Notes: generated by a model from the sequence alone, not told the origin. A stretch of 64,000 bases of DNA from an uncultured Hyphomicrobiales bacterium (GCA_903847605.1 CAINED010000031.1:30275-94274), one strand, 5' to 3'. Counted from the stretch's first letter, positions 28,845 to 38,814 are shown. A program made the numbers and translations.

Positions 28845-30158
28845 TCAGCTCGCGACAACGGACGGCGGGCGCGCCAGAAGATCCCGCCCCCTTTTCCCGA
28901 CAGCCTCCACCACGCCATAGTTTTCCTGCGTGATGCGTCCGGCCGTGAGTTCGCCTAGCGCCCAGTCGAGATGCATGTCGAGATCGCGCTCCAGCGTCAC
29001 GCGCTTTGGCCCGTCGGCTTCGGGAATCTCGCGAACCGACGCCAGCATCTGCGAAACGTGCTGTGAAAATTCGTCCCGATCGCCGCGCGAGGTGCGCGCG
29101 CGCCCGACGCCCCAGGCGACGAGCGATGCCAGAAGGCTGGCAAGAATGCCGCCATAATAAATGAAATATTCGAAGCGATCGAACAGCGTAAGTTGCTCAC
29201 CGCTGAAATATGTCGCCGCGCCGGGATGCACCGGCAATAATTGCGTCTTGTCTTCCGTATCGGGCGCCTCGATCTGCGCCGCCGCCGGCAAGGCCTCGGC
29301 GAGCACGGACTTCTTGGTCACGACGATGCGCGCAATGTCACCGGCGAGCGAATTGCTCATCGTGCTGGACGCAATCAAGCGCAGCGAGAGAGCAACGGTG
29401 TTGACAGTGTCTTCGGGGATCGCGGGATTGCCGCTGATCGCGCCGCGAGGAACTTCCATCGTCTCGAGTTGCGGCAGCTTTTTCACGATGGCGCTGGCTT
29501 CGCCTATGTCGAGAAGCGACGGCGGCTTGCGCATGACCTTGCGCATGGAGCCTGCAACTTCGGCGATGACGCCGGTGACGCTGGCAGGACCGACGACAAA
29601 GGCGGCTACGACGCGCTTTTGACGAACGGCCTGCCCGACTTCGCCAGGCGGAACCACAACGCGCGTGATGCTCGTGCGCGGAATCGCATAGTAGTCGAGC
29701 ATTTGATCGAGCAGAGCTTCGTTCTGCTTCTGCATCGGCCCTGCGGGAATGGCGATGGCGCGCTTGGCGATATCCGCGAATTTTTCAATCGTGGAGTCGG
29801 GCGGCAGAACCAGCGTCATTGCATCGCGCCGGACGATGGCGATGGTTTGCCCTTTCGTGCGCGGCGCGAGATCGCTGCGCGCGATCATCAAATCGATCGT
29901 ACCTGCGTCCAAAGCCTTCGCCGCAGCTTCGGGATCGTCGAAATTCACCTGCCGGAAACGCATGCGCCAGCGCTCCGCGCCGATCAGCGGCGCGAGCGCG
30001 GTCATGAATTTTTGCGCCTCGCCCTGGTCGCCGCCGATGGCGACGCGCAATTGCAGACGCGGCGCAACCATGTGCGAAGTGACCCACACCGCGGAACACA
30101 CGATCAGTACGATCATCGCGAGGTAGAACAGGGCGCGTCTGACTTTGCTTCGCTTCAT
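28845..30158 (-). CDS. TAXI-family solute receptor, membrane-anchored
   Basis: 437 residues. N-terminal membrane segment (residues about 8-30), a two-lobed TAXI/PBP2-type domain (VAIGGDQGEAQKFM, DLMIARSDLA, VVVPPGEVGQAV), then a second membrane helix near residue 325-350 (YYGGILASLLASLVAWGVG) and a cytoplasmic tail of about 85 residues. Ordinary TAXI receptors are soluble and serve TRAP transporters; this one is anchored at both ends of the sensor domain, more like a sensing or scaffold protein. No TRAP membrane gene is in the window. Last gene of the group with the CbiM-like gene. Confidence 0.75.
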   Translation of the reverse strand: MKRSKVRRALFYLAMIVLIVCSAVWVTSHMVAPRLQLRVAIGGDQGEAQKFMTALAPLIGAERWRMRFRQVNFDDPEAAAKALDAGTIDLMIARSDLAPRTKGQTIAIVRRDAMTLVLPPDSTIEKFADIAKRAIAIPAGPMQKQNEALLDQMLDYYAIPRTSITRVVVPPGEVGQAVRQKRVVAAFVVGPASVTGVIAEVAGSMRKVMRKPPSLLDIGEASAIVKKLPQLETMEVPRGAISGNPAIPEDTVNTVALSLRLIASSTMSNSLAGDIARIVVTKKSVLAEALPAAAQIEAPDTEDKTQLLPVHPGAATYFSGEQLTLFDRFEYFIYYGGILASLLASLVAWGVGRARTSRGDRDEFSQHVSQMLASVREIPEADGPKRVTLERDLDMHLDWALGELTAGRITQENYGVVEAVGKRGRDLLARPPSVVAS

Positions 30159-30236
30159 CGTTCCCTTGGCGTCTGGCCAACTGGCGCCGGCTCCTGGCGA
30201 ACCGGCCCCGCAGAGAAAATGGAACCGTCAGCCGCG

Positions 30237-30884
30237 TCACGCAATATGCAGACGCCTGACATTTGTGAGATTTGCAATGGTCTCGCGATTGCCAGCCAGC
30301 GCCAGCAGTTTGACCGTGCAAAAGGTCATCACGGCTTCCGCAGCAAAAACCGGGAGATAATAGGCTGCCCAGCGAGCCCAGTCGGCAAGCGGCGCGGGTT
30401 GGTTGGAAATCAGCAGCCAGAAGCCGACCATGGCGACGACGCCGGCATAATAGGTGACATCGAGACGGAAGACGCGCGCCAGCGTAAACCGCTCGGCGAG
30501 ATCGCCGCTCAGCCTTTTGCCGAAGGTCATGTGCATGGCGACGAGCGGCAACATCAGCGACAGCGAATTGATCCCCCAATGCAGGAGATCGCGCTGTTCG
30601 AACAGCAGCGCCTGCAGGAAAAGTCCAACGCCAAAGCCGAGCAGCGCCGGCACGAAGCCAAAGATCAGATAAACGCCGGTCGCGCCGATGATATGCAACT
30701 CGGAAGGTCCTACCGGCTGATGCCATATCTGCATCAGGATCGAGAAGACGGCGCCCGCAAGCAACGTCTTCGCCAGCACGAAGGGGCGCAGCAGTTGCCG
30801 CGCCTGTGTCGCCATCAGTCCTGCCGCGGCGACATGCGCGGCATTCGTGCGGAGCGGTTCGACGATTCCGATTTCGATATGCAT
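30237..30884 (-). CDS. CbiM-like energy-coupling-factor permease (orphan)
   Basis: 215 residues with about six membrane segments. It opens MHIEIG, with the histidine at position 2 that binds Co/Ni in CbiM/NikM, and contains PVGPSELHIIGATGVYLIFG and LFLQALLFEQRDLLHWGINSLSL as in that family. GAGGAGGG lies before the ATG. No CbiN, CbiQ or CbiO gene is nearby, so metal transport would require components encoded elsewhere or a solitary mode. Flanked by an amidohydrolase and a TAXI receptor, which is an odd context. Confidence 0.75.
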   Translation of the reverse strand: MHIEIGIVEPLRTNAAHVAAAGLMATQARQLLRPFVLAKTLLAGAVFSILMQIWHQPVGPSELHIIGATGVYLIFGFVPALLGFGVGLFLQALLFEQRDLLHWGINSLSLMLPLVAMHMTFGKRLSGDLAERFTLARVFRLDVTYYAGVVAMVGFWLLISNQPAPLADWARWAAYYLPVFAAEAVMTFCTVKLLALAGNRETIANLTNVRRLHIA

Positions 30885-30913
30885 GCTCGGCCCTCCTCTA
30901 TCCTTGCTTCTTG

Positions 30914-32617
30914 CTATATGCCTTCGCGCCAGACGATCTTGCCGCCGATCATCGTCATCAGCGCGCGTGTGTCGCGCAGTTCCGCCGGCGGAATGTTGAG
31001 CAGGTCTTTCGAGACCGCCACGAGATCGGCCAGTTTGCCGGCTTCGATCGAACCGCGATCCTTTTCGACCCCCAACACGATGGCATTGTTGATCGTGTAC
31101 AGCGTGAGCGCCTCGCGCGCTGTGATCGCCTGTTCCGGTCCGAGCGCATAACCGTTGAGAGTCATGCGCGTCGTCATCCACCACATGGATTGAAACGGAT
31201 CGAAAGGCACAACCGGCCCGTCCGATCCGCCGCCAACCATGATCTTGGCGTCGAGGAGCTTGCGGATGGGAATGGCGTAGGCGGCCCGTTCGTCTCCCCA
31301 CCAGCGCCTCTGGTTATGACCCAGCAGCACCGGATGATCCTGCGCCGTGGCCATGATGCCAAGTTCCGACATCTTCGCGATGGCTGCATCGGTCGGCAGG
31401 AAAATGTGCATGATGCTCCAGCGCAGATCGCGGATCTTTTTCGCGCCCGCTGCGCGCTCATAGGCTCGAACGATCACGTCGATCGTCTCGTCCCCGACGG
31501 CGTGCGTCTGCGCCTGCAATCCGTTCTCTGCGACGAGCTTCAGGGCTTCAACCCATTCGTCCTCGCCGCCCGGCGGCAACAGGAGAACGCCGCGATAATC
31601 CTTGTCAGGCTGTTCGCCCGGCACGATGCGATAGGGTTCGCGCAACCGCGCGCCTTCGATTCCGCCGTCGAGAGGAAACTTGAAACCGTCGAAGCGCAAC
31701 ATGTCGTCATTACGGAACGATTTGAAGGCGAGCCCCTTGCGCACTTCGTCAGGCGTGATGGCCCGATAGAGAATATGTGTGCGCACAGTGAGGTCGCCCG
31801 AAGCGCGCAGCCGCTCGTAAAGCGCGATATTCGGTTCGCCTATTCCCGGCTCGACGACGCTGACGATGCCAAGGGAATTGAGCAGCTTCATCTGCTGCTT
31901 CAAGAGTTCCGCGAAGCGCTCCGGCGGCGGAGGCTTGGGGCCGACACGGCGAACGAAATAGGCGGCCGCTTCCAGCAATACGCCGGTCGCCTCGCCATTG
32001 GCGGGATCGCGCACGATCACGCCGCCCGGCGGATTTTTCGTTTCCTTCGTGACACCTGCCCGTTCCAGCGCCTTCGTATTCGTCGCGACGACATGCCCGC
32101 CGCGCGGAATGAGAACGGGATGATCGGGGGAAACGACATCGAGTTCGTAGCGTGTCGGCAACCGGCCTTCCTTCAGCAGGCTTTCATGCCATCCTGAAGA
32201 TGCGACGACCCATTCTCCCGCAGGGGTCTGCTTTGCGCGTTCGCCGATGAGCCTCTGCACATCGGCGATCGAACGTGCGCCCAGCAATTGAACCGCGGGC
32301 AGATTGGTCGCTGCGAACGACTGGTGAAGATGCGAGTCGATGAGCCCGGGCACGATGGTGCGTCCGCCGAGATCGATGACTTGCGTCTGCGGCCCCGCCT
32401 GTTTCATCACGCTGGCTTCATCGCCCACCGCAACGAAGCGTCCATCGCGTATCGCGACGGCGCGCGCGACCGAAAAGTTCCTGTCGACCGTATAGATATT
32501 CGCATTGCGCAAAATTGTATCGGCAGTCTGCGCAGTGGCTGCGCCTGCAGCCAGACACAATCCTGCGACAAGACCTGCACGCAGCGAAGTGCGAGCCCAA
32601 ATATGGAATTCATGCAT
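30914..32617 (-). CDS. secreted YtcJ/AepA-like amidohydrolase
   Basis: 567 residues from the ATG at 32615-32617. Signal peptide ends GAATAQT, then the amidohydrolase start TILRNANIYTVD, metal-binding GLIDSHLHQS (HxH near residue 80), HAVGDETID and the C-terminal RITGREALTLYT-like region (here ITAREALTLYTINNA, AGKLADLVAVSKD). Members hydrolyse amides or lactam-like bonds; substrate unknown. It is predicted periplasmic, which is uncommon for the fold but seen in this subfamily. Ends 30 bases before the CbiM-like gene. Confidence 0.85.
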   Translation of the reverse strand: MHEFHIWARTSLRAGLVAGLCLAAGAATAQTADTILRNANIYTVDRNFSVARAVAIRDGRFVAVGDEASVMKQAGPQTQVIDLGGRTIVPGLIDSHLHQSFAATNLPAVQLLGARSIADVQRLIGERAKQTPAGEWVVASSGWHESLLKEGRLPTRYELDVVSPDHPVLIPRGGHVVATNTKALERAGVTKETKNPPGGVIVRDPANGEATGVLLEAAAYFVRRVGPKPPPPERFAELLKQQMKLLNSLGIVSVVEPGIGEPNIALYERLRASGDLTVRTHILYRAITPDEVRKGLAFKSFRNDDMLRFDGFKFPLDGGIEGARLREPYRIVPGEQPDKDYRGVLLLPPGGEDEWVEALKLVAENGLQAQTHAVGDETIDVIVRAYERAAGAKKIRDLRWSIMHIFLPTDAAIAKMSELGIMATAQDHPVLLGHNQRRWWGDERAAYAIPIRKLLDAKIMVGGGSDGPVVPFDPFQSMWWMTTRMTLNGYALGPEQAITAREALTLYTINNAIVLGVEKDRGSIEAGKLADLVAVSKDLLNIPPAELRDTRALMTMIGGKIVWREGI

Positions 32618-32639
32618 GGCTTTCGCCTTTCGGCTGCAA

Positions 32640-33092
32640 TCAGGAAACGGCGATGTCGCGCGCGATGATCTGCGCCTTGCCTCGCGCATCGACGGCGATG
32701 GTCCCCGTTACATCGATGGCGCGCAGCATGTTGAGACCTTCAGGCAATTTGTCGCCGATCACCGCTAGGCTTGCTCCGGAATCGTGGAACGCGCCGCACA
32801 TCGCGCAGGGCATGGCGGGCTTTTCGTTGAGATCGAAGAGCACATTCGCGCGCATGGCGGGCGAAAAATAACCGCGCAACGAAACCTCTTCACCAACGCG
32901 CGCCTTGGCTGCTTCGGTTGCAGCACCGACTTCGTCTGCGAGATCGGAAATACGCGTGCGTGTTTTCGCGGCCAGCATTCCCGGAGAAAGCGCAACCGTG
33001 AAAGCAAGTCCGGCAAGCAATTCGCGACGGCCGATATTCACATCCTCGCAAACGATCCTGGCGCGCATACAGGCGCGGCGGTTCTGGCTCAT
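32640..33092 (-). CDS. Tat-like exported small protein with PCAMC motif
   Basis: 150 residues. The N-terminus has a twin-arginine-like stretch IGRRELLAGLAF (residues 20-31) followed by a hydrophobic segment ending MLAA, suggesting Tat export. The mature part has one conserved-looking CxxC (PCAMCGAF) near residue 108 and a final strand VTGTIAVDARGKAQIIARDI. First gene of the group reading toward the amidohydrolase (22-base gap). Family not recognised; a metal-binding role through CxxC is conjecture. Confidence 0.65.
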   Translation of the reverse strand: MSQNRRACMRARIVCEDVNIGRRELLAGLAFTVALSPGMLAAKTRTRISDLADEVGAATEAAKARVGEEVSLRGYFSPAMRANVLFDLNEKPAMPCAMCGAFHDSGASLAVIGDKLPEGLNMLRAIDVTGTIAVDARGKAQIIARDIAVS

Positions 33093-33131
33093 GGCTGTCT
33101 CCCTATGGCTTCCAATGCCACGAGTAGAGAC

Positions 33132-34052
33132 TTACGCCACAGGCCCGTCAACCGGTCCCGTTACAGCCGCCCGTGCGGCCTCGGGCGCGACCCACTCGAA
33201 TTCCGGCAGTTGGTGGCGGAACCAGGTGAACTGCCGCTTGGCGTAATGGCGCGTATCGAGCTTGCCCTTTTCAATGGCCTGTTCGAGCGAGATTTCGCCG
33301 CGCCCATAGGCCAGAAGGCCCGGCACGCCATGCGCGCGCATCGCCGGCAGCGCAGGGTCGAGGCCTCTTTCGCCGAGCGCGCGAACCTCTTCCAGTGCGC
33401 CCGCGGATATCATGGCATCGAATCGCGCATCTATCCGCGCATAAAGTTGCTGCCTGTCGGGCGCGAGAAAGATGCAGCGGCAGCGAGCGGGATCAATCGC
33501 GGGTTCGCCGCGCTGCGACTGAAACGAAGTCAGCGACCGCCCGGTCGCAGCATGAATTTCCAGCGCGCGCAGGATGCGTTGCCGGTCGTTCTGCTTCAGC
33601 CGCGTAGCCGTCAGCGGATCTCGCGACATCAGTTGCTCATGCAGGTCCGGCGTCGCAAAGCCTTCGGCGTCCGCGCGCACACGCTGACGTATCTCCTCGG
33701 GCACTTTGGGAATATCCGAGAGCCCGTGTAGCAGCGCCTTGAAATAGAGCCCGGTGCCCCCGGCGATCAACGGAAACCGTCCCTGCGATCTCACCTGGAC
33801 AATCGCGGCGCGGGCATCGGCAATCCATTGGCCGGCGGAATAGTTGATGGCCGCGTCGACATGGCCGAAGAGGAGATGCGGCACGCGCCTTTCCTCTTCG
33901 TCCGTGGGCCGCGCGGTGATGATCCGCAGATCGCGATAGACCTGCATGGAATCCGCATTGATCACCACGCCGCCGAACCGCTCGGCGAGCGCAATCGCAA
34001 GAGCGGACTTGCCGCTCGCGGTCGGTCCTGCAATTAGGATGGCTTCGAACAC
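33132..34052 (-). CDS. miaA: tRNA dimethylallyltransferase
   Basis: 306 residues, standard length. P-loop [11 protein letters not shown] at residue 9, [19 protein letters not shown], and the [16 protein letters not shown] region (here [14 protein letters not shown]) near the C-terminus. Adds the isopentenyl group to A37 of UNN-decoding tRNAs. GTG start. Divergent from serB with a 54-base gap. Confidence 0.95.
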   Translation of the reverse strand: MFEAILIAGPTASGKSALAIALAERFGGVVINADSMQVYRDLRIITARPTDEEERRVPHLLFGHVDAAINYSAGQWIADARAAIVQVRSQGRFPLIAGGTGLYFKALLHGLSDIPKVPEEIRQRVRADAEGFATPDLHEQLMSRDPLTATRLKQNDRQRILRALEIHAATGRSLTSFQSQRGEPAIDPARCRCIFLAPDRQQLYARIDARFDAMISAGALEEVRALGERGLDPALPAMRAHGVPGLLAYGRGEISLEQAIEKGKLDTRHYAKRQFTWFRHQLPEFEWVAPEAARAAVTGPVDGPVA

Positions 34053-34106
34053 GGGATTCTTCTATCTGGCCGCCCCATGGAGGCGCCCGCACAAGGCGGA
34101 TGACAC

Positions 34107-35012
34107 GTGACACAGCATATCGCAACCCTCGTCGCAGCGCCGGGCTCTTCGCCGCTCGATCCCGCGCGTGTCGAGGCCGCAAGGAAAACGCTGGCCGGAG
34201 CCGGCGAGGCACGTTGGCTCGATCCCGGCATGGCCGCCGACATTGACTTCAACGGCCCGGCGGATGGCTGGCCGGCGCGGCACAACATCGCCGACCGGCT
34301 GCGCGACATCTTCGCGGAGGATCGCGTGGATGTATTCGTCCAACCGGCCGCCAGCCGCCGCAAGAAGCTGTTCCTCGCCGACATGGATTCCACCATGATC
34401 GGGCAGGAATGCATCGACGAACTCGCCGATTTCGTCGGCAAGAAAGCCCATGTCGCCGAAATCACCGAACGCGCCATGCGCGGCGAGATCGCCTTCGAGC
34501 CAGCCTTGCGCGAGCGCGTCGCCCTGCTGAAGGGGCTTGAAGAAAGCATTGTCGGAAAAGTCATCGCCGAACGCATCACGCTGACACCGGGCGGCGAAAC
34601 GCTGGTGAAGACCATGCGCGCGAATGGCGCCTACACGGCGCTCGTGTCGGGCGGCTTCACACTGTTCACCAGCAGGATCGCCGTCATGATCGGCTTTCAT
34701 GAAAACCGGGCCAATAGGCTCGTCGTCGAAGCAGGAAAATTCGCCGGCCTCGTCGAAGAACCAATTCTCGGGCGCGAGGCGAAACTGGCGACGCTCGTCG
34801 AATTGCGCACGGCGCAGGGGCTCAAGCCGGAAGACACCATGGCGGTTGGCGATGGCGCCAACGATCTCGCCATGCTCGGCGAGGCCGGGCTCGGCGTTGC
34901 CTTCCACGCCAAGCCTGCCGTCGCCGCGGCGGCGCATGCGCGTGTCGATCACGGCGATCTCACCGCGCTCCTGTTCGCGCAAGGCTACCAGCGGGAGGAA
35001 TTCGTCGCATAA
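34107..35012 (+). CDS. serB: phosphoserine phosphatase
   Basis: 301 residues. N-terminal ACT-like segment of about 80 residues, then a HAD domain with nucleophile DMDSTMIGQE near residue 92, the serine motif LVSGGFTLF, and VGDGANDLAML. Last step of serine synthesis, in the cytoplasm. GTG start with AGGCGGA upstream. Classic Hyphomicrobiales neighbourhood of miaA and serB, divergent. Confidence 0.96.
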   Translation: MTQHIATLVAAPGSSPLDPARVEAARKTLAGAGEARWLDPGMAADIDFNGPADGWPARHNIADRLRDIFAEDRVDVFVQPAASRRKKLFLADMDSTMIGQECIDELADFVGKKAHVAEITERAMRGEIAFEPALRERVALLKGLEESIVGKVIAERITLTPGGETLVKTMRANGAYTALVSGGFTLFTSRIAVMIGFHENRANRLVVEAGKFAGLVEEPILGREAKLATLVELRTAQGLKPEDTMAVGDGANDLAMLGEAGLGVAFHAKPAVAAAAHARVDHGDLTALLFAQGYQREEFVA

Positions 35013-35043
35013 AAAGAAACCCGCGCCGTTTCCGGTGCGGGCC
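35011..35043 (-). terminator. intrinsic terminator after degP (shared with serB end)
   Basis: On the minus strand CCCGCACCGG-AAAC-GGCGCGGG folds (one mismatch position) and is followed by TTTCTTTTT. It sits in the 56 bases between the convergent serB and degP stops and may work in both directions. Confidence 0.7.
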
Positions 35044-35068
35044 ACTCACTTTCGCGGAAAGAACAGAC

Positions 35069-36577
35069 TTACTCCGTCGGCAGGGCCACGAAGCGAACCT
35101 CGCCCTTGCCGTTGGAAACGAGGAAGAGCGCAGACTTGCGGCCCTGCTCCTTCACCGCGCGCATCTTGCGCACGACGTCCTCGGGCTGATTCATCTGCTC
35201 CTGATTGATCTCGACGATCACGTCGCCCGGCTTCAGTGCCTTTTCGGCGGCTGCCGAGGAAGGCGCGACGCTCGTGACGACAACGCCCTTCACGCTCGGG
35301 GCAATGCCGAAGCGTTGGCGCGCGTCGGCGCTGAGGGACGAAAACTCCATGCCCAGCGCCTTGCGCACGACATCGTCCTTCGCGCCCTCATCCACCTTGG
35401 CGGCGGCCGGCTGCGGCTTTTCCGTATCCTCGAGGCGGCCGAGTGTGACCTTGACGGTCTGCTCCTTGCCCTTGCGCATGATGAGAACGTCGACTTCCTT
35501 GCCGACGGGCGTCGAAGCCACGAGGCGCGGCAGATCGTTCGAACTGCGCACGTCGCGGCCATCGAATTTCAGCACAACGTCTCCGGTGAGAATGCCCGCC
35601 GCTTTCGACGGTCCCTTGTCGTCGACGCCGGCGATCAACGCGCCGCGCGGACGCCCGAGGCCAAGGCTCTCGGCGATCGTCTCGTCGACCTGCTGGATAC
35701 GCACGCCAAGCCAGCCCCGGCGCGTCTCGCCAAACTGCAGAAGCTGATCGACCACGGACGTCACGGTCGCCGCCGGCGATGCGAAGCCGATGCCTACGGA
35801 ACCGCCGGTCGGCGACAGGATCGCCGTATTCACGCCGATGACCTCGCCTTCCATGTTGAACAGCGGTCCGCCGGAATTGCCGCGATTGATGGAGGCGTCG
35901 GTCTGGATGTAGTCGTCGTAGGGACCGCTGTTGATATTGCGGTTACGCGCCGAAATGATGCCTGCCGTGACCGTGCCGCCAAGGCCGAACGGGTTGCCGA
36001 CCGCCATCACCCAGTCGCCGACGCGGATCTTGTTGCTGTCGCCGAACTTCACGGCGGTCAGGGGCGCTGTCGGCTTCACGCGCAGCACGGCGATATCGAC
36101 TTTGGGATCGCGCCCGACGACTTCCGCTTTGAGCCGGTCGCCGTTGGTGAAAATGACGGTCACTTCGCTGGCGTCGGCGATCACGTGGTTGTTGGTGACG
36201 ATCACGCCGGCAGGATCGATGACAAAGCCCGAGCCCAGCGAATTCGACCGGCGCTGCTGCGGCGGCTGCGCTTGACCCTGGCCCTGGCCTTGCCCTTCGC
36301 CGCGGCGGCGGAAGAATTCCTCGAACAGATCGTCGAACGGCGTGCCGCGCGGCAGGTTCGGCGCTTGCGCGGAGCGATTCGGCGCGGCCTGCGATGCGGA
36401 GATGTTCACCACGGCGTCGGAAACCTTGGCGGCAAGATCGGCGAAGGATTCCGGCGCGCTGCGCGCCTGCGCCACCGGCGAAGCCGCCAACGCGAGAGCC
36501 AATGCGCCTGCCATTGCGCCAAGCCGGAGGGCGCGGCCCGTTCCACGCGCTTCACGCAAGTCCATCGCTTCCGCCAT
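35069..36577 (-). CDS. degP: periplasmic serine protease of the DegP/MucD (Do) family
   Basis: 502 residues. Signal segment to about residue 40. Trypsin-like domain with triad H131 (TNNHVI), D161 (DIAVLRV) and S235 (GNSGGPL), then two PDZ domains (about residues 285-380 and 405-500). A Gln-Gly-rich loop (residues 93-108) precedes the protease core. Degrades or refolds misfolded envelope proteins. Follows hflC on the same strand with a 102-base gap; GGGAGA before the ATG. Confidence 0.95.
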   Translation of the reverse strand: MAEAMDLREARGTGRALRLGAMAGALALALAASPVAQARSAPESFADLAAKVSDAVVNISASQAAPNRSAQAPNLPRGTPFDDLFEEFFRRRGEGQGQGQGQAQPPQQRRSNSLGSGFVIDPAGVIVTNNHVIADASEVTVIFTNGDRLKAEVVGRDPKVDIAVLRVKPTAPLTAVKFGDSNKIRVGDWVMAVGNPFGLGGTVTAGIISARNRNINSGPYDDYIQTDASINRGNSGGPLFNMEGEVIGVNTAILSPTGGSVGIGFASPAATVTSVVDQLLQFGETRRGWLGVRIQQVDETIAESLGLGRPRGALIAGVDDKGPSKAAGILTGDVVLKFDGRDVRSSNDLPRLVASTPVGKEVDVLIMRKGKEQTVKVTLGRLEDTEKPQPAAAKVDEGAKDDVVRKALGMEFSSLSADARQRFGIAPSVKGVVVTSVAPSSAAAEKALKPGDVIVEINQEQMNQPEDVVRKMRAVKEQGRKSALFLVSNGKGEVRFVALPTE

Positions 36578-36679
36578 ATTCAGGTCTCCCGATCATGCCC
36601 GGCGGATCGCCGGCTTTACGACCTCAATCCACCTTGAAACTAAGGCGGAATACCGGCGCCGGCCAATCACACCGCCGTG

Positions 36680-37675
36680 TTATTTCGCCCCGGCGGCCGG
36701 CGCCGCCGGTACCGGACCCGGAGCGCCCGGCGGGCGTGGCCGCGTCGCGGGCTCGCGCCCTTGCGGATCACCGAAGTAACGGAAGAAGTCCGAGGTGGGG
36801 CTCAGGATCATCCGTGTATCGTTGCCGGCGAGGCCACGCTCGTAGGCCTGCATCGAGCGGTAAAACGCGAAGAACTCCGGATCCTTGCTGAAGGCTTCGG
36901 CGAAGACGCGGTTGCGGTCGGCGTCGCCTTCGCCGCGCAGTTCTTCGGACTTGCGCTGCGCTTCGGCGCGAATGACCGTGGAGTCGCGGTCGGCGCGCGC
37001 CTGGATTTCCTGCTTGCGCTGTTCGCCCTGCGCGCGGAATTCCGCCGCCTCGCGCTGGCGTTCGGACTGCATGCGGCCATAGACCTTTTCGGAAATCTGC
37101 CTCGGCAGGTCGGCGCGACGGATTCGCACATCGACGACCTTGACGCCGATACGCGCTGCTTCCTCGTTCACAAGCCTTGTGATCTGAGACATCACCGAGG
37201 GCCTCTTGACGGTCTTGCCGCTTTCCTCGACCTCGGTTTCGCGATCGCGCTCGCGGATGATCTGGATCATCGTGGCTTCGCCAAGCGCGCGACGAACTAT
37301 GGAGTTCATGATCGAACCGAGCTGGTTCGCGGCGATCTCTTCCGTGCGCACGGCGCGATAGAAGTCGAGCGCGTTGACGATCTGATAACGCAGGAAGGAA
37401 TCGACCTCGATGCGGTTGTTGTCCGCCGCCAGCACTTCCTGCTTGGGCGTTTCGACATCGAGGATGCGATTGTCGAAGAGCGCGACGGTCTCGACGAACG
37501 GCAGCTTGAAGTGAAGTCCCGGACGGTTGACGAGCGCGCGATCGCCGACAGGTTCGCCGAAGCGCAGGACAAGCGCCTGCTCTGTCTGCGCGACGGTAAA
37601 GACCGAGGCGGAGACCAGAACGAGACCGACCACCAGAGCGACCAGCGCCCCAAATCCGATGAAGGATCTGTTCAT
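36680..37675 (-). CDS. hflC: HflC, SPFH-domain regulator of FtsH
   Basis: 331 residues. One N-terminal membrane helix (residues about 8-28), then an SPFH/prohibitin domain (QTEQALVLRFGEPV) and a charged coiled coil (SERQREAAEFRAQGEQRKQE) with a Pro/Ala-rich tail. Forms the HflKC complex around FtsH protease in the inner membrane. Its ATG overlaps the hflK stop (ATGA). Confidence 0.95.
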   Translation of the reverse strand: MNRSFIGFGALVALVVGLVLVSASVFTVAQTEQALVLRFGEPVGDRALVNRPGLHFKLPFVETVALFDNRILDVETPKQEVLAADNNRIEVDSFLRYQIVNALDFYRAVRTEEIAANQLGSIMNSIVRRALGEATMIQIIRERDRETEVEESGKTVKRPSVMSQITRLVNEEAARIGVKVVDVRIRRADLPRQISEKVYGRMQSERQREAAEFRAQGEQRKQEIQARADRDSTVIRAEAQRKSEELRGEGDADRNRVFAEAFSKDPEFFAFYRSMQAYERGLAGNDTRMILSPTSDFFRYFGDPQGREPATRPRPPGAPGPVPAAPAAGAK

Positions 37676-38814
37676 CGACGCGTCCCCTGTGCAGGAGGTG
37701 TGTTACGACCGAGTTCGTTCAGCGGCAGATAGGGCACGACGCCGGAGCCGCCGTTCTGGTCCATGATGACCTTGTTCATGCTGCCGAAAACCCGTTCCAT
37801 GGTTTCGAGATACATGCGCTCGCGCGTGACTTGCGGCGCCTTGCTGTATTCCTCGAAAATCTGAGTGAAGCGCGACGCCGTTCCGTAGGCGTCCTCCACT
37901 GTCTGCTTCTTGTAAGCTTCCGCCTCTTGCAGAATGCGGGCGGCGATGCCGCGCGCTTCGGGCACGACGCGCTTGCTGTAGGCCTCGGCCTCGTTGCGCG
38001 CGCGCTCGGCTTCCTGCTGCGCCGCCGTGACATCGCGGAACGACGCGATGACCTGCTCGGGCGGATCGACGGAGAGCAATTGCACCTGCAGGATCTTCAC
38101 GCCGGCCTTGTAGCTCTCGAGGACCTTTTGCGTGGCGGCGAGCGCCGCCGGTTCGATGACCTTGCGTTCGGCGGTGAGAATCTTCTGAATATCCGTGCGC
38201 CCAACAATTTCGCGCATCACGCTTTCGGCGACGGCCTTTACGGTCTCGTCGGGATTGCGGATGCTGAAGGCGTAATCTTCGGGACGTATCGGATCGATCT
38301 GCCAGATGACGCGGAATTTCACGTCGGCGATGTTTTCGTCGCCCGTGAGCATCAGGCTTTCTTCGGGGACATCGACCTGAGCCGTCGAGCCGCGACGGTT
38401 ATCGCGGGTGCGAAAGCCGATATCGAGGCCCTTCTGGTTCGTCACCTGAAGCTTGATGACCCGGCCGATCGGATAGGGCCAGTTGTAGTTCAGACCCGAA
38501 CTCGTCTTCGCGGTATAGCGCCCGAAAACCATGTTGAGGCCGGTCTCGTTCGGCTGCACGGTGTAAAAGCCGCTCAGGAGCCAGAGCACGAGAGCCGCCA
38601 GGGCGACCACGCCGATCACGATGCCGTTGGCGCCGCCGCCCGGCATGACCTGCTTGAGGCGGTCCTGGCTTCGACGCAGCATTTCCTCGAGATCGGGCGG
38701 GGTGTTGCGGTTGCCGCCGCCACTGCCAGACCCCTGCCCCCACGGGCCGGGATTATTGCCGCCGCCGCTGGGCTTCCAGGGCCCGCCGCCTCCACTCTGG
38801 TTACTCCAGGGCAT
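37672..38814 (-). CDS. hflK: HflK, SPFH-domain regulator of FtsH
   Basis: 380 residues. Gly/Asn/Pro-rich cytoplasmic N-terminus (about 35 residues, SGGGGPWKPSGGGNNPGPW region), one membrane helix near residue 62-82, SPFH domain (YTVQPNETGLNMVFGRY) and coiled coil. Partner of HflC, translationally coupled to it. The unit thyA-folA-hflK-hflC-degP is the usual order in this group of bacteria. Confidence 0.95.
   Translation of the reverse strand: MPWSNQSGGGGPWKPSGGGNNPGPWGQGSGSGGGNRNTPPDLEEMLRRSQDRLKQVMPGGGANGIVIGVVALAALVLWLLSGFYTVQPNETGLNMVFGRYTAKTSSGLNYNWPYPIGRVIKLQVTNQKGLDIGFRTRDNRRGSTAQVDVPEESLMLTGDENIADVKFRVIWQIDPIRPEDYAFSIRNPDETVKAVAESVMREIVGRTDIQKILTAERKVIEPAALAATQKVLESYKAGVKILQVQLLSVDPPEQVIASFRDVTAAQQEAERARNEAEAYSKRVVPEARGIAARILQEAEAYKKQTVEDAYGTASRFTQIFEEYSKAPQVTRERMYLETMERVFGSMNKVIMDQNGGSGVVPYLPLNELGRNTPPAQGTRR

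Noticed and set aside
29241..31151. Long plus-strand open frame (636 codons) opposite the TAXI and CbiM-like genes
   Set aside because: Antisense shadow; no recognisable domain, and real proteins lie on the other strand.
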